Made by a program: the position numbers and the translations under genes
Part shown: positions 1 to 7,800 of the stretch, one piece after another
How positions within the stretch are numbered: the stretch's first letter is position 1
Layout: each line of letters begins with the position of its first letter
Assembly (NCBI GenBank): GCA_046484285.1
Contig: JAWOBP010000150.1
Coordinates: 1 to 34,426, forward strand
Reading direction: 5' to 3'
DNA: 34,426 nucleotides
Source: CAZHCG01 sp046484285
GTDB lineage: Bacteria; Myxococcota_A; Polyangia; JAAYKL01
The notes under the pieces: generated by a model
The model's input: the letters and a program-made list of their open reading frames with translations, nothing else
The model's database searches: none
Told to the model about the DNA's origin: nothing

Positions 1-41
1 ATTGAGTCCGAGCCGCAACTCGGGCAGTGCCTTATGTCCAT
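1..41 (-). CDS. Start of a small zinc-ribbon-like protein (partial, runs off the left edge)
   Basis: Only the first 13 codons are present. The peptide begins MDIRHCPSCGSDS, with one CxxC knuckle of the kind that opens rubredoxin-like or zinc-ribbon mini-proteins common in haloarchaea. The AT-rich stretch TTTTTACTTATT (minus strand, about 63-75) lies roughly 25 nt upstream of the ATG, which would suit an archaeal TATA-type promoter with a nearly leaderless transcript. That promoter reading is speculative. The rest of the gene is outside the window. Confidence 0.35.
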   Translation of the reverse strand, partial: MDIRHCPSCGSDS

Positions 42-76
42 TACGTTAGACACTACGCGATGAATAAGTAAAAAGG

Positions 77-202
77 TTACGGTTCGGTGCGCGAACCGTA
101 GAACTCCATCCGACCCCAACGGTCACGACAGTCGTCACAGAGGAACAAGTCGTCCTCGATTCGTTCGAGAACCTTGTTCTTCTCACACCAGTCGCACGCC
201 AT
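77..202 (-). CDS. 41-aa double-CxxC mini-protein, unknown function
   Basis: This short gene encodes 41 residues starting MACDWCEKNK and ending GSRTEP. It has two CxxC pairs (C3/C6 and C22/C25), enough to coordinate one zinc ion as a treble-clef or zinc-ribbon mini-fold. It is rich in Asp and Glu. The ATG overlaps the TAA of the upstream frame (TAATG), typical of translational coupling in compact genomes. Such small zinc proteins are abundant in haloarchaea and their viruses and usually have no assigned role. No function is claimed here. Confidence 0.45.
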   Translation of the reverse strand: MACDWCEKNKVLERIEDDLFLCDDCRDRWGRMEFYGSRTEP

Positions 203-345
203 TACTCGTCCGGCTCCGTCGCCTCGATACCTCGAACGAAGTCGTCCGTGTTCTCCATCCGGTCGATGAAGTCGATGACGTTCTCCGTCCAGCCCGATAG
301 CTGATATACGTCCTGCGCCCGATCTTGAAGCGTGGACGTGCTACT
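202..345 (-). CDS. C-terminal fragment of an acidic protein, 5' end lost at the junction
   Basis: An open frame ends with TAA at 202-204 and overlaps the next gene's start. Its recognisable part reads DRAQDVYQLSGWTENV and later ends GIEATEPDE, an acidic helical tail. No credible start codon exists before the frame hits the composition break near 345; the only internal Met leaves about 17 residues. It is therefore best read as the 3' end of a gene cut by the junction. The family is not recognised. Confidence 0.35.
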   Translation of the reverse strand, partial: SSTSTLQDRAQDVYQLSGWTENVIDFIDRMENTDDFVRGIEATEPDE

Positions 346-364
346 AGTGCCGAGTCAACCTCTC
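343..364. repeat. Partial match to the end of the 34.07-34.23 kb inverted-repeat element
   Basis: The 22 bases here differ at only two adjacent positions (352-353, GA for TC) from the reverse complement of the right end of the 161-bp element at 34070-34230. Both read ACTAGTGCC, two variable bases, then GTCAACCTCTC. The similarity stops inside the PilZ stop codon. It lies exactly at the junction between the haloarchaeal-like segment and the bacterial DNA, so it may mark a recombination or assembly breakpoint. Confidence 0.5.
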
Positions 365-680
365 AGAGCTTGACGGACCTGGTCAGCATCCGCTCGATCA
401 GCTCCTTGCTGTAGCCGGTCAGCCGGGTGAAGACCACGCCCATCCCGGGCGGGTCCTCCTCCACTCTCACCACCTCGCCGCGGCCCTCGATCGTCTCGAT
501 GTCGTCGGTGATCACGGTGAACCTCAGGTCGACCGAGGTGCCGACCGGCAGCGGGTTCTTGGAGCGAACGAACGCCCCGCTGCGCGAGAGGTTGGTCACG
601 TACTCGTTGATGAAGGCGTCGAAAGACTCGAATTCCTTGTTGATCGTGATTCTCTGTTCGCTTCTGCCCGATTCGGTCAT
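363..680 (-). CDS. PilZ-domain protein
   Basis: This is a 105-aa single-domain PilZ protein. PilZ domains bind cyclic di-GMP and pass the signal to motility, exopolysaccharide or other partners. The conserved NLSRSGAFVRS motif (D/NxSxxG type) is at about residues 30-40, followed by the expected beta strands (GTSVDLRFTV, GRGEVVRV, GMGVVFTRL) and a C-terminal helix. The N-terminal RxxxR motif needed for strong ligand binding is not clear, since only scattered Arg residues (R6, R10) precede the barrel, so binding is uncertain. The ATG overlaps the stop codon of the RNase E/G gene (ATGA), implying co-translation. It is the last gene of the minus-strand operon. Confidence 0.85.
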   Translation of the reverse strand: MTESGRSEQRITINKEFESFDAFINEYVTNLSRSGAFVRSKNPLPVGTSVDLRFTVITDDIETIEGRGEVVRVEEDPPGMGVVFTRLTGYSKELIERMLTRSVKL

Positions 681-2209
681 GATCCCTCCCCGCCCGCCTT
701 GGTCTTGCGGGCTCGGACGTGGTACGCCTCGAGGTGCATGCTCCGGTCGGCCGTGAGCACCACCTGCTTGCCGATTCTTTTTTGTAGCTCTTTCAGCGGC
801 GCCTTGGCCTCGCCGCGGAATACCTCCAGCACCGCCGGGTTGAGCCGCACCTCCACAGCGGAGCCGCCCAGCTCGTCGTGACGCCGCAGCACCTCGCGCA
901 TGACCTCGTTGGCAATGGTCACCCGCGAGAGGGTGTGGCCGGTGCCGTCACAGTAGGCGCACGGCTCGTGCAGCCTCCGCCCCAGGCTCTCCCGCGTCCG
1001 CTCCCGCGTCATCTCCACCAGGCCGAAGTGGGAAATCTGCATCACCGAAGTCTTGGCGCGGTCGTGCTCGAGCTTCTCCTCGAGGCGCTTCATCACCTTG
1101 CGCCGGCTAGCGGAGCGGTCCATGTCGATCAGGTCGAGCACGATCAGACCGCCGATGTTGCGGAAGCGCACCTGGTAGGCGATCTCGTCGACCGCCTCGA
1201 GGTTGGTGCGCAGGATCGTCTCCTCCTGGTCGCGCGAGCCCTTGCCCACGAACTTGCCGGTGTTGACGTCGATCGCGGTCAGCGCCTCGCCCTGGTCGAT
1301 CACCAGCGATCCGCCCGACGGCAACTCGACCACGCGCTCCAGCGCTCGCCGGATCTCGGCCTCGATCCCGAACGCGTCGAAGATCGGCTCGCTTCCCTCG
1401 TAGAGATCGATCGCGTCCAGCTTGCTCGGGATCAGGCGGTCGACGAAGGAGCGCAGCCGCTCGGCGGTGGAGGCGTCGTCCACGACCAGCTTGGAGGTAT
1501 TGTCCCGCAAGGAGTCGCGGGCGGCCCGCAGCGGGAGATCGAGCTCGGCGCGCAGCAGCGCCGGCTTGGAGCCGCGCTTGTGGCGGGCACGGATCTCCTC
1601 CCAGGTGTCCACCAGCCAGCCCGCGTCCGCGGCCAGCTCGTCGGCGCCGGCTCCTTCGGCCGCGGTGCGGGCGATCAGCGCGCCGCGATCCGGGGCGACC
1701 TTGGTCAGGATCTTGCGCAGGCGCGCCCGCTCCCGGTCGTTTTCGATACGGCGGCTGATCCCGCCGCGGTCGGAGAACGGCATGTAGACGAGGTGCCGAC
1801 CGGCCAGGCTGACGTCGGCGGTGGCGCGCGAGCCCTTGGTGCCGATCGGATCTTTCGAGATCTGCACCACGATCGACTCGCCCTCCTTGACTATCTCGCG
1901 GATCGGGGTGCGGCGCGTGACCTTCCTGGCGCGCTGGTCTCCGCCCTCGCCGTTTTCGAGCGGATCGAGGTCTTCGGGCGAGACCATGTCCGAGACGTGG
2001 ATGAACGCGTGGCGGTCGAGGCCCACGTCGACGAAGGCGGCCTGCATGCCGGGCAGCACGCGGATCACGCGGCCGCGGTAGACGTTGCCTACCAGCGAGC
2101 GGTGGTCGCGGCGCTCCATCAGCAATTCGACGATGATGCCGTCCTCGATCAGCGCCACGCGCGTCTCGCCGAAATCCACGTTTATGATGATCAGGTCGTT
2201 GCTCTCCAT
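677..2209 (-). CDS. rng: Ribonuclease E/G family endoribonuclease
   Basis: This 510-aa protein matches the RNase G / RNase E catalytic half, which cuts single-stranded AU-rich RNA during rRNA maturation and mRNA decay. An S1 domain (about residues 38-130, with GNVYRGRVIRVLPGMQAAF) comes first. The DNase-I-like catalytic core follows, with magnesium-binding Asp314 in AIDVNTGKF and Asp359 in GGLIVLDLIDM. A zinc-link CAYC motif (CxxC, followed by DGTGH) sits near residue 415. The length suits RNase G rather than full RNase E, since no long C-terminal scaffold is present. The start at MESNDLIIINVDFGETR agrees with family N-termini; the frame stays open upstream only as a shadow of lolA. Its stop overlaps the PilZ start. 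A possible internal promoter lies in the 113-nt gap upstream. Confidence 0.93.
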   Translation of the reverse strand: MESNDLIIINVDFGETRVALIEDGIIVELLMERRDHRSLVGNVYRGRVIRVLPGMQAAFVDVGLDRHAFIHVSDMVSPEDLDPLENGEGGDQRARKVTRRTPIREIVKEGESIVVQISKDPIGTKGSRATADVSLAGRHLVYMPFSDRGGISRRIENDRERARLRKILTKVAPDRGALIARTAAEGAGADELAADAGWLVDTWEEIRARHKRGSKPALLRAELDLPLRAARDSLRDNTSKLVVDDASTAERLRSFVDRLIPSKLDAIDLYEGSEPIFDAFGIEAEIRRALERVVELPSGGSLVIDQGEALTAIDVNTGKFVGKGSRDQEETILRTNLEAVDEIAYQVRFRNIGGLIVLDLIDMDRSASRRKVMKRLEEKLEHDRAKTSVMQISHFGLVEMTRERTRESLGRRLHEPCAYCDGTGHTLSRVTIANEVMREVLRRHDELGGSAVEVRLNPAVLEVFRGEAKAPLKELQKRIGKQVVLTADRSMHLEAYHVRARKTKAGGEGS

Positions 2210-2322
2210 GAAACCGTCTTTCGTCCCGTTTCGCTCTCGGGGAAACCGCGCGGCGATCTGCTTTGCTGAACAAAGGTACACCCCTCTCACCGCGCCGATC
2301 AAGCTGGTGTCTCGCCAATCCT

Positions 2323-3021
2323 CTAGGGGCGGACCACCCTCGCGCCGGGCGGCGGCTCGAAGACGAAGCGGCGGTGACCGATACCGGCGTCGAGTCTCGC
2401 TTCGAAGAAGGTGATCCGCACCGCGCAGCCGGCCCGGTCGATCAGGACCACCCTGCGCACAGGTGGACAGTCGGGGACCAGAGTGACCAGCACGCGCTCC
2501 ACCAGTGGGCTCTCGCGCAGCGGGATCAGCTCCAGCACCGCGGGCCCTCCGCGCGCGGGGTCGCCGGGGCCGCCCAGCAGCCGCGCGGTGAAATCGTCGC
2601 TGCCGCCGGCCGCCAGCGCAAAGCGGAACGCCGCGTGGATCGGGCTGCGCGCCGAACGCGTCTCGATCACGGTGCGGTTCTCGGGATCCCAGGCGCGCAC
2701 GATCTCGCCGTCCGAGACGACCAGCCGGCGGCGCGGCTTCCGGTAGTCGAGGCGCAGGCGGTCTCCGCGGCGAAGCTGGACCCGGCCCCGCATCGGCCCT
2801 GTCGGATTGCCGAGCGGGTGGATCAGCTCCTGGGTGAAGTCCGCCTCGAAGCTGAAGGCGCCGTCCAGGCACTCGCGGGCGCTCTCCAGCCAGCGCAGCG
2901 CCGGATCCAAGGCGGCTCCCGCGTCGTCCGGGCCGCCGTCCGGCAACTCCTCGTCGGCCGCGACCAGCCGGTAGGGGACGAGCAGCACGAGCGAGCACGC
3001 TATGGCGCCGAGCCTGGTCAC
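2323..3021 (-). CDS. LolA-like outer-membrane lipoprotein carrier protein
   Basis: This 232-aa protein has an N-terminal signal peptide (MTRLGAIACSLVLLVP) and a LolA/LolB-type half-barrel. LolA carries lipoproteins across the periplasm from the LolCDE transporter to the outer membrane. Supporting stretches are FEADFTQELIHPLG (the SFxQ-like region), GRVQLRRGDRLRLDYRKP and LVVSDGEIVRAWDPENRTV, the usual order in the family. The start is GTG and overlaps the stop of the S41-like gene (GTGA). A possible alternative is a LolA-related protein of other function, since several such paralogues exist in this kind of bacterium. The neighbouring export and envelope genes fit a periplasmic role. Confidence 0.75.
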   Translation of the reverse strand: MTRLGAIACSLVLLVPYRLVAADEELPDGGPDDAGAALDPALRWLESARECLDGAFSFEADFTQELIHPLGNPTGPMRGRVQLRRGDRLRLDYRKPRRRLVVSDGEIVRAWDPENRTVIETRSARSPIHAAFRFALAAGGSDDFTARLLGGPGDPARGGPAVLELIPLRESPLVERVLVTLVPDCPPVRRVVLIDRAGCAVRITFFEARLDAGIGHRRFVFEPPPGARVVRP

Positions 3022-4352
3022 CGCTCGGCGAGCGCCTCGCGAGCGGACGCCAGCAGATCCTCGAGCGACGATCCGGCGCAGCTCGAGACGATCTCCAGGG
3101 CCAGCTCCACCACCGCGGCGCGGGCGGTCGCGACGTGCGGTTCGACGCCTTCGCTCAGATCCGAGCGTCCCGGTCCGAGCAGCCGAGTCGAGGTGACCTG
3201 CACGGCCGAGCCGTCCGGGAAGGGCCGCAGCGTCTCCAGCGTATCCAGGCCGGCGGTTCGCGCGCCCAGCAGCAGAGCCCGGTCGGCCTCGCGCAGGCCG
3301 GCGGCCAGCACCTCGGACAGGCCGGTGGTCCCGGAGTTGACCACCGCGAGCAGCGGGAGGTCGGTGCGCTCGCAGGGCGTGCCGTCCGCGGCGGCCCAGG
3401 CGCGGCGGCCGATCTCGTCCCGCAGCTCCTTGGAGCCGAGCGGCTGCTCGGCCAGCAGCAGGTCGGCCAGCGCCGCCATCTCGTCGCCGTCTCCGGCGGA
3501 TGCGTCGCGCAGATCGAGCACGATCGCGCGGCAGGCGCAGGGCCCGCTCAGCTCGCGTCGCAGCGCGTCGGCCAGCCCCTCGCCGAAGTAGCGGACGCGC
3601 AGCACCAGCGCGTCGCCCGAGTACCGTACCGAGTAAGGCTCGAAGCTCCAGGGGCGGTAGCGCAGGGTCAGCTCCCGCGAGCCGCCGCCCTCGCGCTGCA
3701 GGGTCAGCCTTATCTCGTCGCCCTCGGCGCCCCAGATCGCGGCCAGGGCGATCGGGCGGTGGTAGCCGGTGACCGGCTTCCCGTTGACGGCGGTGATGCG
3801 CTCTCCGTGCAGCAGCCCGGCCTCGGCCGCGGGCGATCCAGCGTGCACGGCGACGGCGCGCAGGCAGTCCTTGGCGTAACCCACGCGAAAGCCGAAGCCC
3901 TCGAAATCGGAAGAGATCGAGGCGATTTCGCGGTAGACAGAGGGCAGGACGTAGAAGCTGGCCGGGTCTTCCAGCGCCTCCACCATCGCGTCCATGACGT
4001 AGCGTTGAAACGCGGTCTTGTCGAAATCCCCGTCTCCCTCGAGGATGGCTCCGGCCAGGGCCGATTCCAGCACGCGGCGCCAGGCGCGGGCCGCGTCGGG
4101 TCCAGAGGCCCCGGCCGCCGGCTCTACGAGCCCCGGGGCGTCGCAGCCCGGAGCCGAGAGGTCTTCGCCGCAGATCCGCAGCGCCCCGGCGCGCAGCAAA
4201 GCGGCGTCAGAGGGGGGAGAGAGGGCCGTGTCGCGCAGGAATCGCAGCGTCTTTTCCACCAGCGGCATGGTCACGTCCGGACCGCCGTCCTCGGCCGCGG
4301 CCGAGAGCGGCAAAAGGAGCGCGAGGGCGAGAACGGCTGTTCGCATGCACAT
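3018..4352 (-). CDS. S41/C-terminal-processing-peptidase-like secreted protein with lost catalytic dyad
   Basis: This 444-aa protein has a signal peptide (MCMRTAVLALALLLPLSAAA), a helical N-terminal region, a PDZ domain (FGFRVGYAKDCLRAVAVHAG, then LLHGERITAVNGKPV) and an S41 peptidase domain. In active CTPs a Ser in a (S/T)ASASE motif pairs with a Lys 25 residues later in TxGKG. Here the corresponding stretches are VNSGTTGLSEV and ARTAGLDT, so Ser is Gly344 and Lys is Leu369, with the 25-residue spacing kept exactly. It is therefore probably a non-catalytic PDZ/S41 scaffold or binding protein. An AGAGG stretch about 10 nt upstream favours the first of two close ATGs (4352; the alternative is 4346). 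It heads the operon with lolA, rng and pilZ. Confidence 0.8.
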   Translation of the reverse strand: MCMRTAVLALALLLPLSAAAEDGGPDVTMPLVEKTLRFLRDTALSPPSDAALLRAGALRICGEDLSAPGCDAPGLVEPAAGASGPDAARAWRRVLESALAGAILEGDGDFDKTAFQRYVMDAMVEALEDPASFYVLPSVYREIASISSDFEGFGFRVGYAKDCLRAVAVHAGSPAAEAGLLHGERITAVNGKPVTGYHRPIALAAIWGAEGDEIRLTLQREGGGSRELTLRYRPWSFEPYSVRYSGDALVLRVRYFGEGLADALRRELSGPCACRAIVLDLRDASAGDGDEMAALADLLLAEQPLGSKELRDEIGRRAWAAADGTPCERTDLPLLAVVNSGTTGLSEVLAAGLREADRALLLGARTAGLDTLETLRPFPDGSAVQVTSTRLLGPGRSDLSEGVEPHVATARAAVVELALEIVSSCAGSSLEDLLASAREALAER

Positions 4353-4599
4353 CTGGACGGCGCCTCTGGAGCCGGATCTACGCCTAGCACGTAGAGGGCG
4401 GTCCATCAACCGAGTTGGGGACTCGGGGCACCGAGACCACCGAGCCCAGGCCCGGGCCGAAGCTCGGCGCGAGCTGGAAGGGGCCTTTGGCAGGGGAGCA
4501 GGCGCCGCAATGCTTGCATTTTCATACGCAGCGGCCGGTAGAAAACCAATTCGTGAGCTCGTGGCAGGGATCTTGCCTTCAATTAGGTGTTGGTGTGTC

Positions 4600-4628
4600 G
4601 AGCAACCAGCGCTCAGCGCCGGTTGCTC
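4600..4628. promoter_or_regulatory. Long imperfect palindrome in the divergent intergenic region
   Basis: The 475-bp gap between the S41-like operon (minus) and the metalloprotease gene (plus) contains a 29-base palindrome. GAGCAACC pairs with GGTTGCTC, then after one mismatch GCGC pairs with GCGC around a TCA loop. No T-run follows on either strand, so it is not a good terminator. It could be an operator for the divergent genes. The rest of the gap (4353-4827) is relatively AT-rich near 4630-4760 and shows no convincing gene. Confidence 0.4.
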
Positions 4629-4655
4629 TATAAAGACATCCATATTCATGCTCGG

Positions 4656-4684
4656 TTGACAAGACCGGCATTTTACGATTGGAT
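4656..4684 (+). promoter_or_regulatory. Candidate promoter for the metalloprotease lipoprotein gene
   Basis: A perfect TTGACA (-35 type) at 4656-4661 is followed after 17 bases by TTGGAT at 4679-4684, a weak -10 match. It points toward the gene starting at 4828 and lies just downstream of the palindrome at 4600-4628. The weak -10 keeps confidence low. Confidence 0.3.
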
Positions 4685-4827
4685 GCCGTTTGCTTTTCAC
4701 GAAGGAAAACGCGTGATAGCGAGGTCTTATTCCGGAGCTTTCGAAAAAAATGGCGACGATGCCATGCGAGAATCTGGAAGATGCGCCCTGTCGGGGCGAT
4801 GAAGAGAAAAAGGAAGGACGGTACTCG

Positions 4828-7800
4828 ATGAGGAACTGGCGATTCGGAATGGTGCTGCTCGTCGGTCTGTTGGCCGCCGCAGCGGTGACGGGATGCGCTG
4901 AGGAGCGGGATCCGATCAACCGGGTTCAGCCCAACGTGATCAAGAAGGCCATGCTCGAGGGCGAGTGGTACTTCCACCAGAAGGTGGTGGACGTCCCGGG
5001 CGGGATGCTGCAGGGGTTCTACATCCCGTCCGTGGTCGGCTGGTACTCGGAGCCGGCGCGCGTGCGGTTCGACATTCAGGAGAAATTCCTGTACGTGCGC
5101 CGCACCAACGAGCTGGTGGTCGACGCCGAGACCTATTCCCAGCCGCGGGACGACGACTTCTCGACCTACGCGGTCGTGGCCACGTACCGCATCGAGAAGC
5201 ACTTCGACATCCAGCGCGACTACAACTCGGTGACCGGCGAGAGCTACAACGTCGTTTCCGAAAACGCGGTGGATCGTCCCTGGTGGGAGCGCGAGTACAT
5301 GCGCGTCGACTGGTCGCAGAACCTCTCTCCCGGATACGATTTCGACGTGCAGTTCGTGGCGACCAATCCCACCTCCTATTACGTCCAGGACGAGTGCACG
5401 CCCGACCTCGAGTTCGCGTCCGATCCCGCGGATCGTTGCGTGCCGGACGACAAGGCTCCCTACTTCGATATCGTGTGGAACGAGGACGGCAGCGAGTTGG
5501 AGAAGGGCTACTTCGACATCACCAACGCGTTCGTGGCCACTCCGGAGACGGTGTACTACGAGTACTTCGACATGGAGATCCCGGGTTGCTGGCTGTTCGG
5601 CAACGACGCGATGGAGTGCGTGTCCACGATGTACTTCGTGCGCAACTCGTTTTGGAAGATCGATGAGGAGGAGCACGACTACCAGCCGATGGAGTACTCC
5701 GGCGCCATCTCCGATCAGATTGGCTTTTTCGAGACCAACTACCTGAGCTACGACCCACAGACCACGGTCAACGAGGCGACGCGCAGGTACTTCGTCACCA
5801 GGCACAACATCTGGGAGCAGAGCCACAGCTGGAACGACGAGGAGGGCATCGACTGGGAGAAGCCCGACAGCTACCTGTTCAACCCGCAGAACAAGCGGCT
5901 GTGTCACACCACGGCCGACTGCTGCCCCGACTACGATCCCGAAAACCCGGCCAGCGCGGCCGCCTGCGGGTCGATCTGCGACAACCTGGTGGATCTGCGG
6001 ACCGAGGATCGCGACGTGTACGAGGAGCGCAACGGCTGCTCGTTCCACGTCACGCCGCAGGATATCGAGCCCGAGTGCCAGGAGACGCACTACTGCACGC
6101 TGCCCTACGACGAGCGTCGCGTGCGACCGATGGTTTACTACGCCAACAAGGAGTGGCCCGAGGAGCTGGCGCGCCGGCCCGACGAGCCCAGGTACATCCC
6201 GCCCACCGAGGACGAGCCCGGAGTCTGGAGCTACGAGCCCGAGCCCGAGCCGGATCAGGCCTCGCTCGATGCGTTCAAGTGGGCCTATGCCGACGATCCC
6301 AACGGAACCGACTCTCGCTCCACGCTGGAGATGGTCGGCGATCGCTGGAACGCGCCATACGTGCGCACGATCAACATTCTCAAGATGAAGGCGTCTGGTA
6401 ATTACAAAATGGAAGATCATGCCAACACGCCCTACATCGACGACGACATGCGTCGCAGCGAGGGCGGTCAGGGCGCCTTCGCGAAGATCGGAAAGGTGGA
6501 GAAGGACGAGAACGGTGTCCCGACCGGCAGTCTCGGCTTCGACGAGAACTGGTACGACCCGGAGCGGCCCCCGTTCGCGATGTGCCGCTTCAACCCGGTG
6601 CTCGGACCGGACAACGACCCGAACAACGTCGAGCCCGACATCTGCTGGGAGCGCATCCAGTGGAACAGCCACTGCGTGTTCAACCCGGACAAGCCGGGCA
6701 TCAATCCCAAAACCGGCCAGCGCTGGGACGAGGCCAGCGATTGGCCGATCTGCTCGCTGCGCGAGGCCTCTCCGCGGCTGGGCGACGTGCGCTACAGCTT
6801 CGCCTACTGGGTCGACAAGTGGTACGAGGGCTTCCGCCTGCTCGGCCTGGGTCCGGGCCACAACGACCAGGTCACCGGCGAGACCCTCTGCGGAGTCGGA
6901 CACCTCTACATGCACAACGACATGGCGGCCCGCCGCGTCGTCGATTACACGATGCTGCTGACAGGCGATCTGGACACCAACGATTACATCGACGGCTACA
7001 ACCTGCGCGGCTGGCGCAACAAGATGACCGGCTCGGGCACGAACCCCGAGGCGATGGACACGTTCCAGGGCTACGACATCGCGGCGCTGGCCGGCATGTC
7101 GGGCCTGATGGGCGAGAACCTCGAGCAGAGCCGCAAATTCAACGTGGACGCGCAGGACGTGGTCAACTACGTGGGCGCGGACAACATGCCGGCGCACGGG
7201 GCCGGCGGCGTCTCGGCGTCCGCGGAGCCGATGGCCTACCCGTTCACCGGGGACGACCTGGTGCGGGCCGCGGCGATGGACGAGTACAACTCCTCCGGCG
7301 GCTACCAGAGCGACGCGATGCTCCAGGCGATCGCCGAGCATCCCTCGGGCGGCGCCGTGGAGGACATGCTGCTCAACACCGACAACGCGCGCACCATGCT
7401 CGCGGCCAACGGCCTGAATCCGACGCTGGAGGACAGCATCGGCGATAGCGGAGATCTGCGGGACAGGCTGCTGGTCACCCGCTCCGACCCGTTCGATCTG
7501 ATGCGCGAGCGGCAGGAGATCAAGGAGTGGCTGCGCTCCGCCAAGAAGGCCGACTTCGCCTCGGCGCTGAGCGTGGAGGCGGCCGGCTCGCTGGCCCGCG
7601 AGGTGCAGAAGCTGCGCGCCCAGGGCAGGCTGCCCCAGGACAGCGGCGACGAGTTCAGAAACGCGCTGTGGCGGATGGCGCGCAAGAAGATCATGCGCGC
7701 GGTGACGATGCACGAGCTGGGGCACACCCTCGGCCTGCGCCACAACTTCGCCAGCTCCGAGGACAGCCTCAACTACTTCGAGGACTACTGGGACATTCGC

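Larger units (their letters stand above)
1..345. other. Foreign, haloarchaeal-like segment at the left edge
   Basis: This segment differs visibly from all the DNA to its right. It is clearly less GC-rich and carries three very short minus-strand reading frames in tandem, one pair overlapping as TAATG. Their products are acidic (many Asp/Glu) and two carry CxxC pairs. This packing and acidity resemble haloarchaeal chromosomes, plasmids or viruses; that assignment is an inference from composition and peptide style. The sequence changes character at about 345, just before the stop codon of the PilZ gene. It may be a real insertion or a misassembly. No integrase or other mobility gene is visible in it. 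Confidence 0.55.

Noticed and set aside
878..2269. Long plus-strand frame opposite RNase E/G
   Set aside because: The minus strand encodes a complete RNase E/G with catalytic residues. The plus frame is a codon-bias shadow without family features.
4600..4628. Palindrome as a terminator
   Set aside because: No run of T follows on either strand, and it lies in a divergent region where neither neighbour ends.
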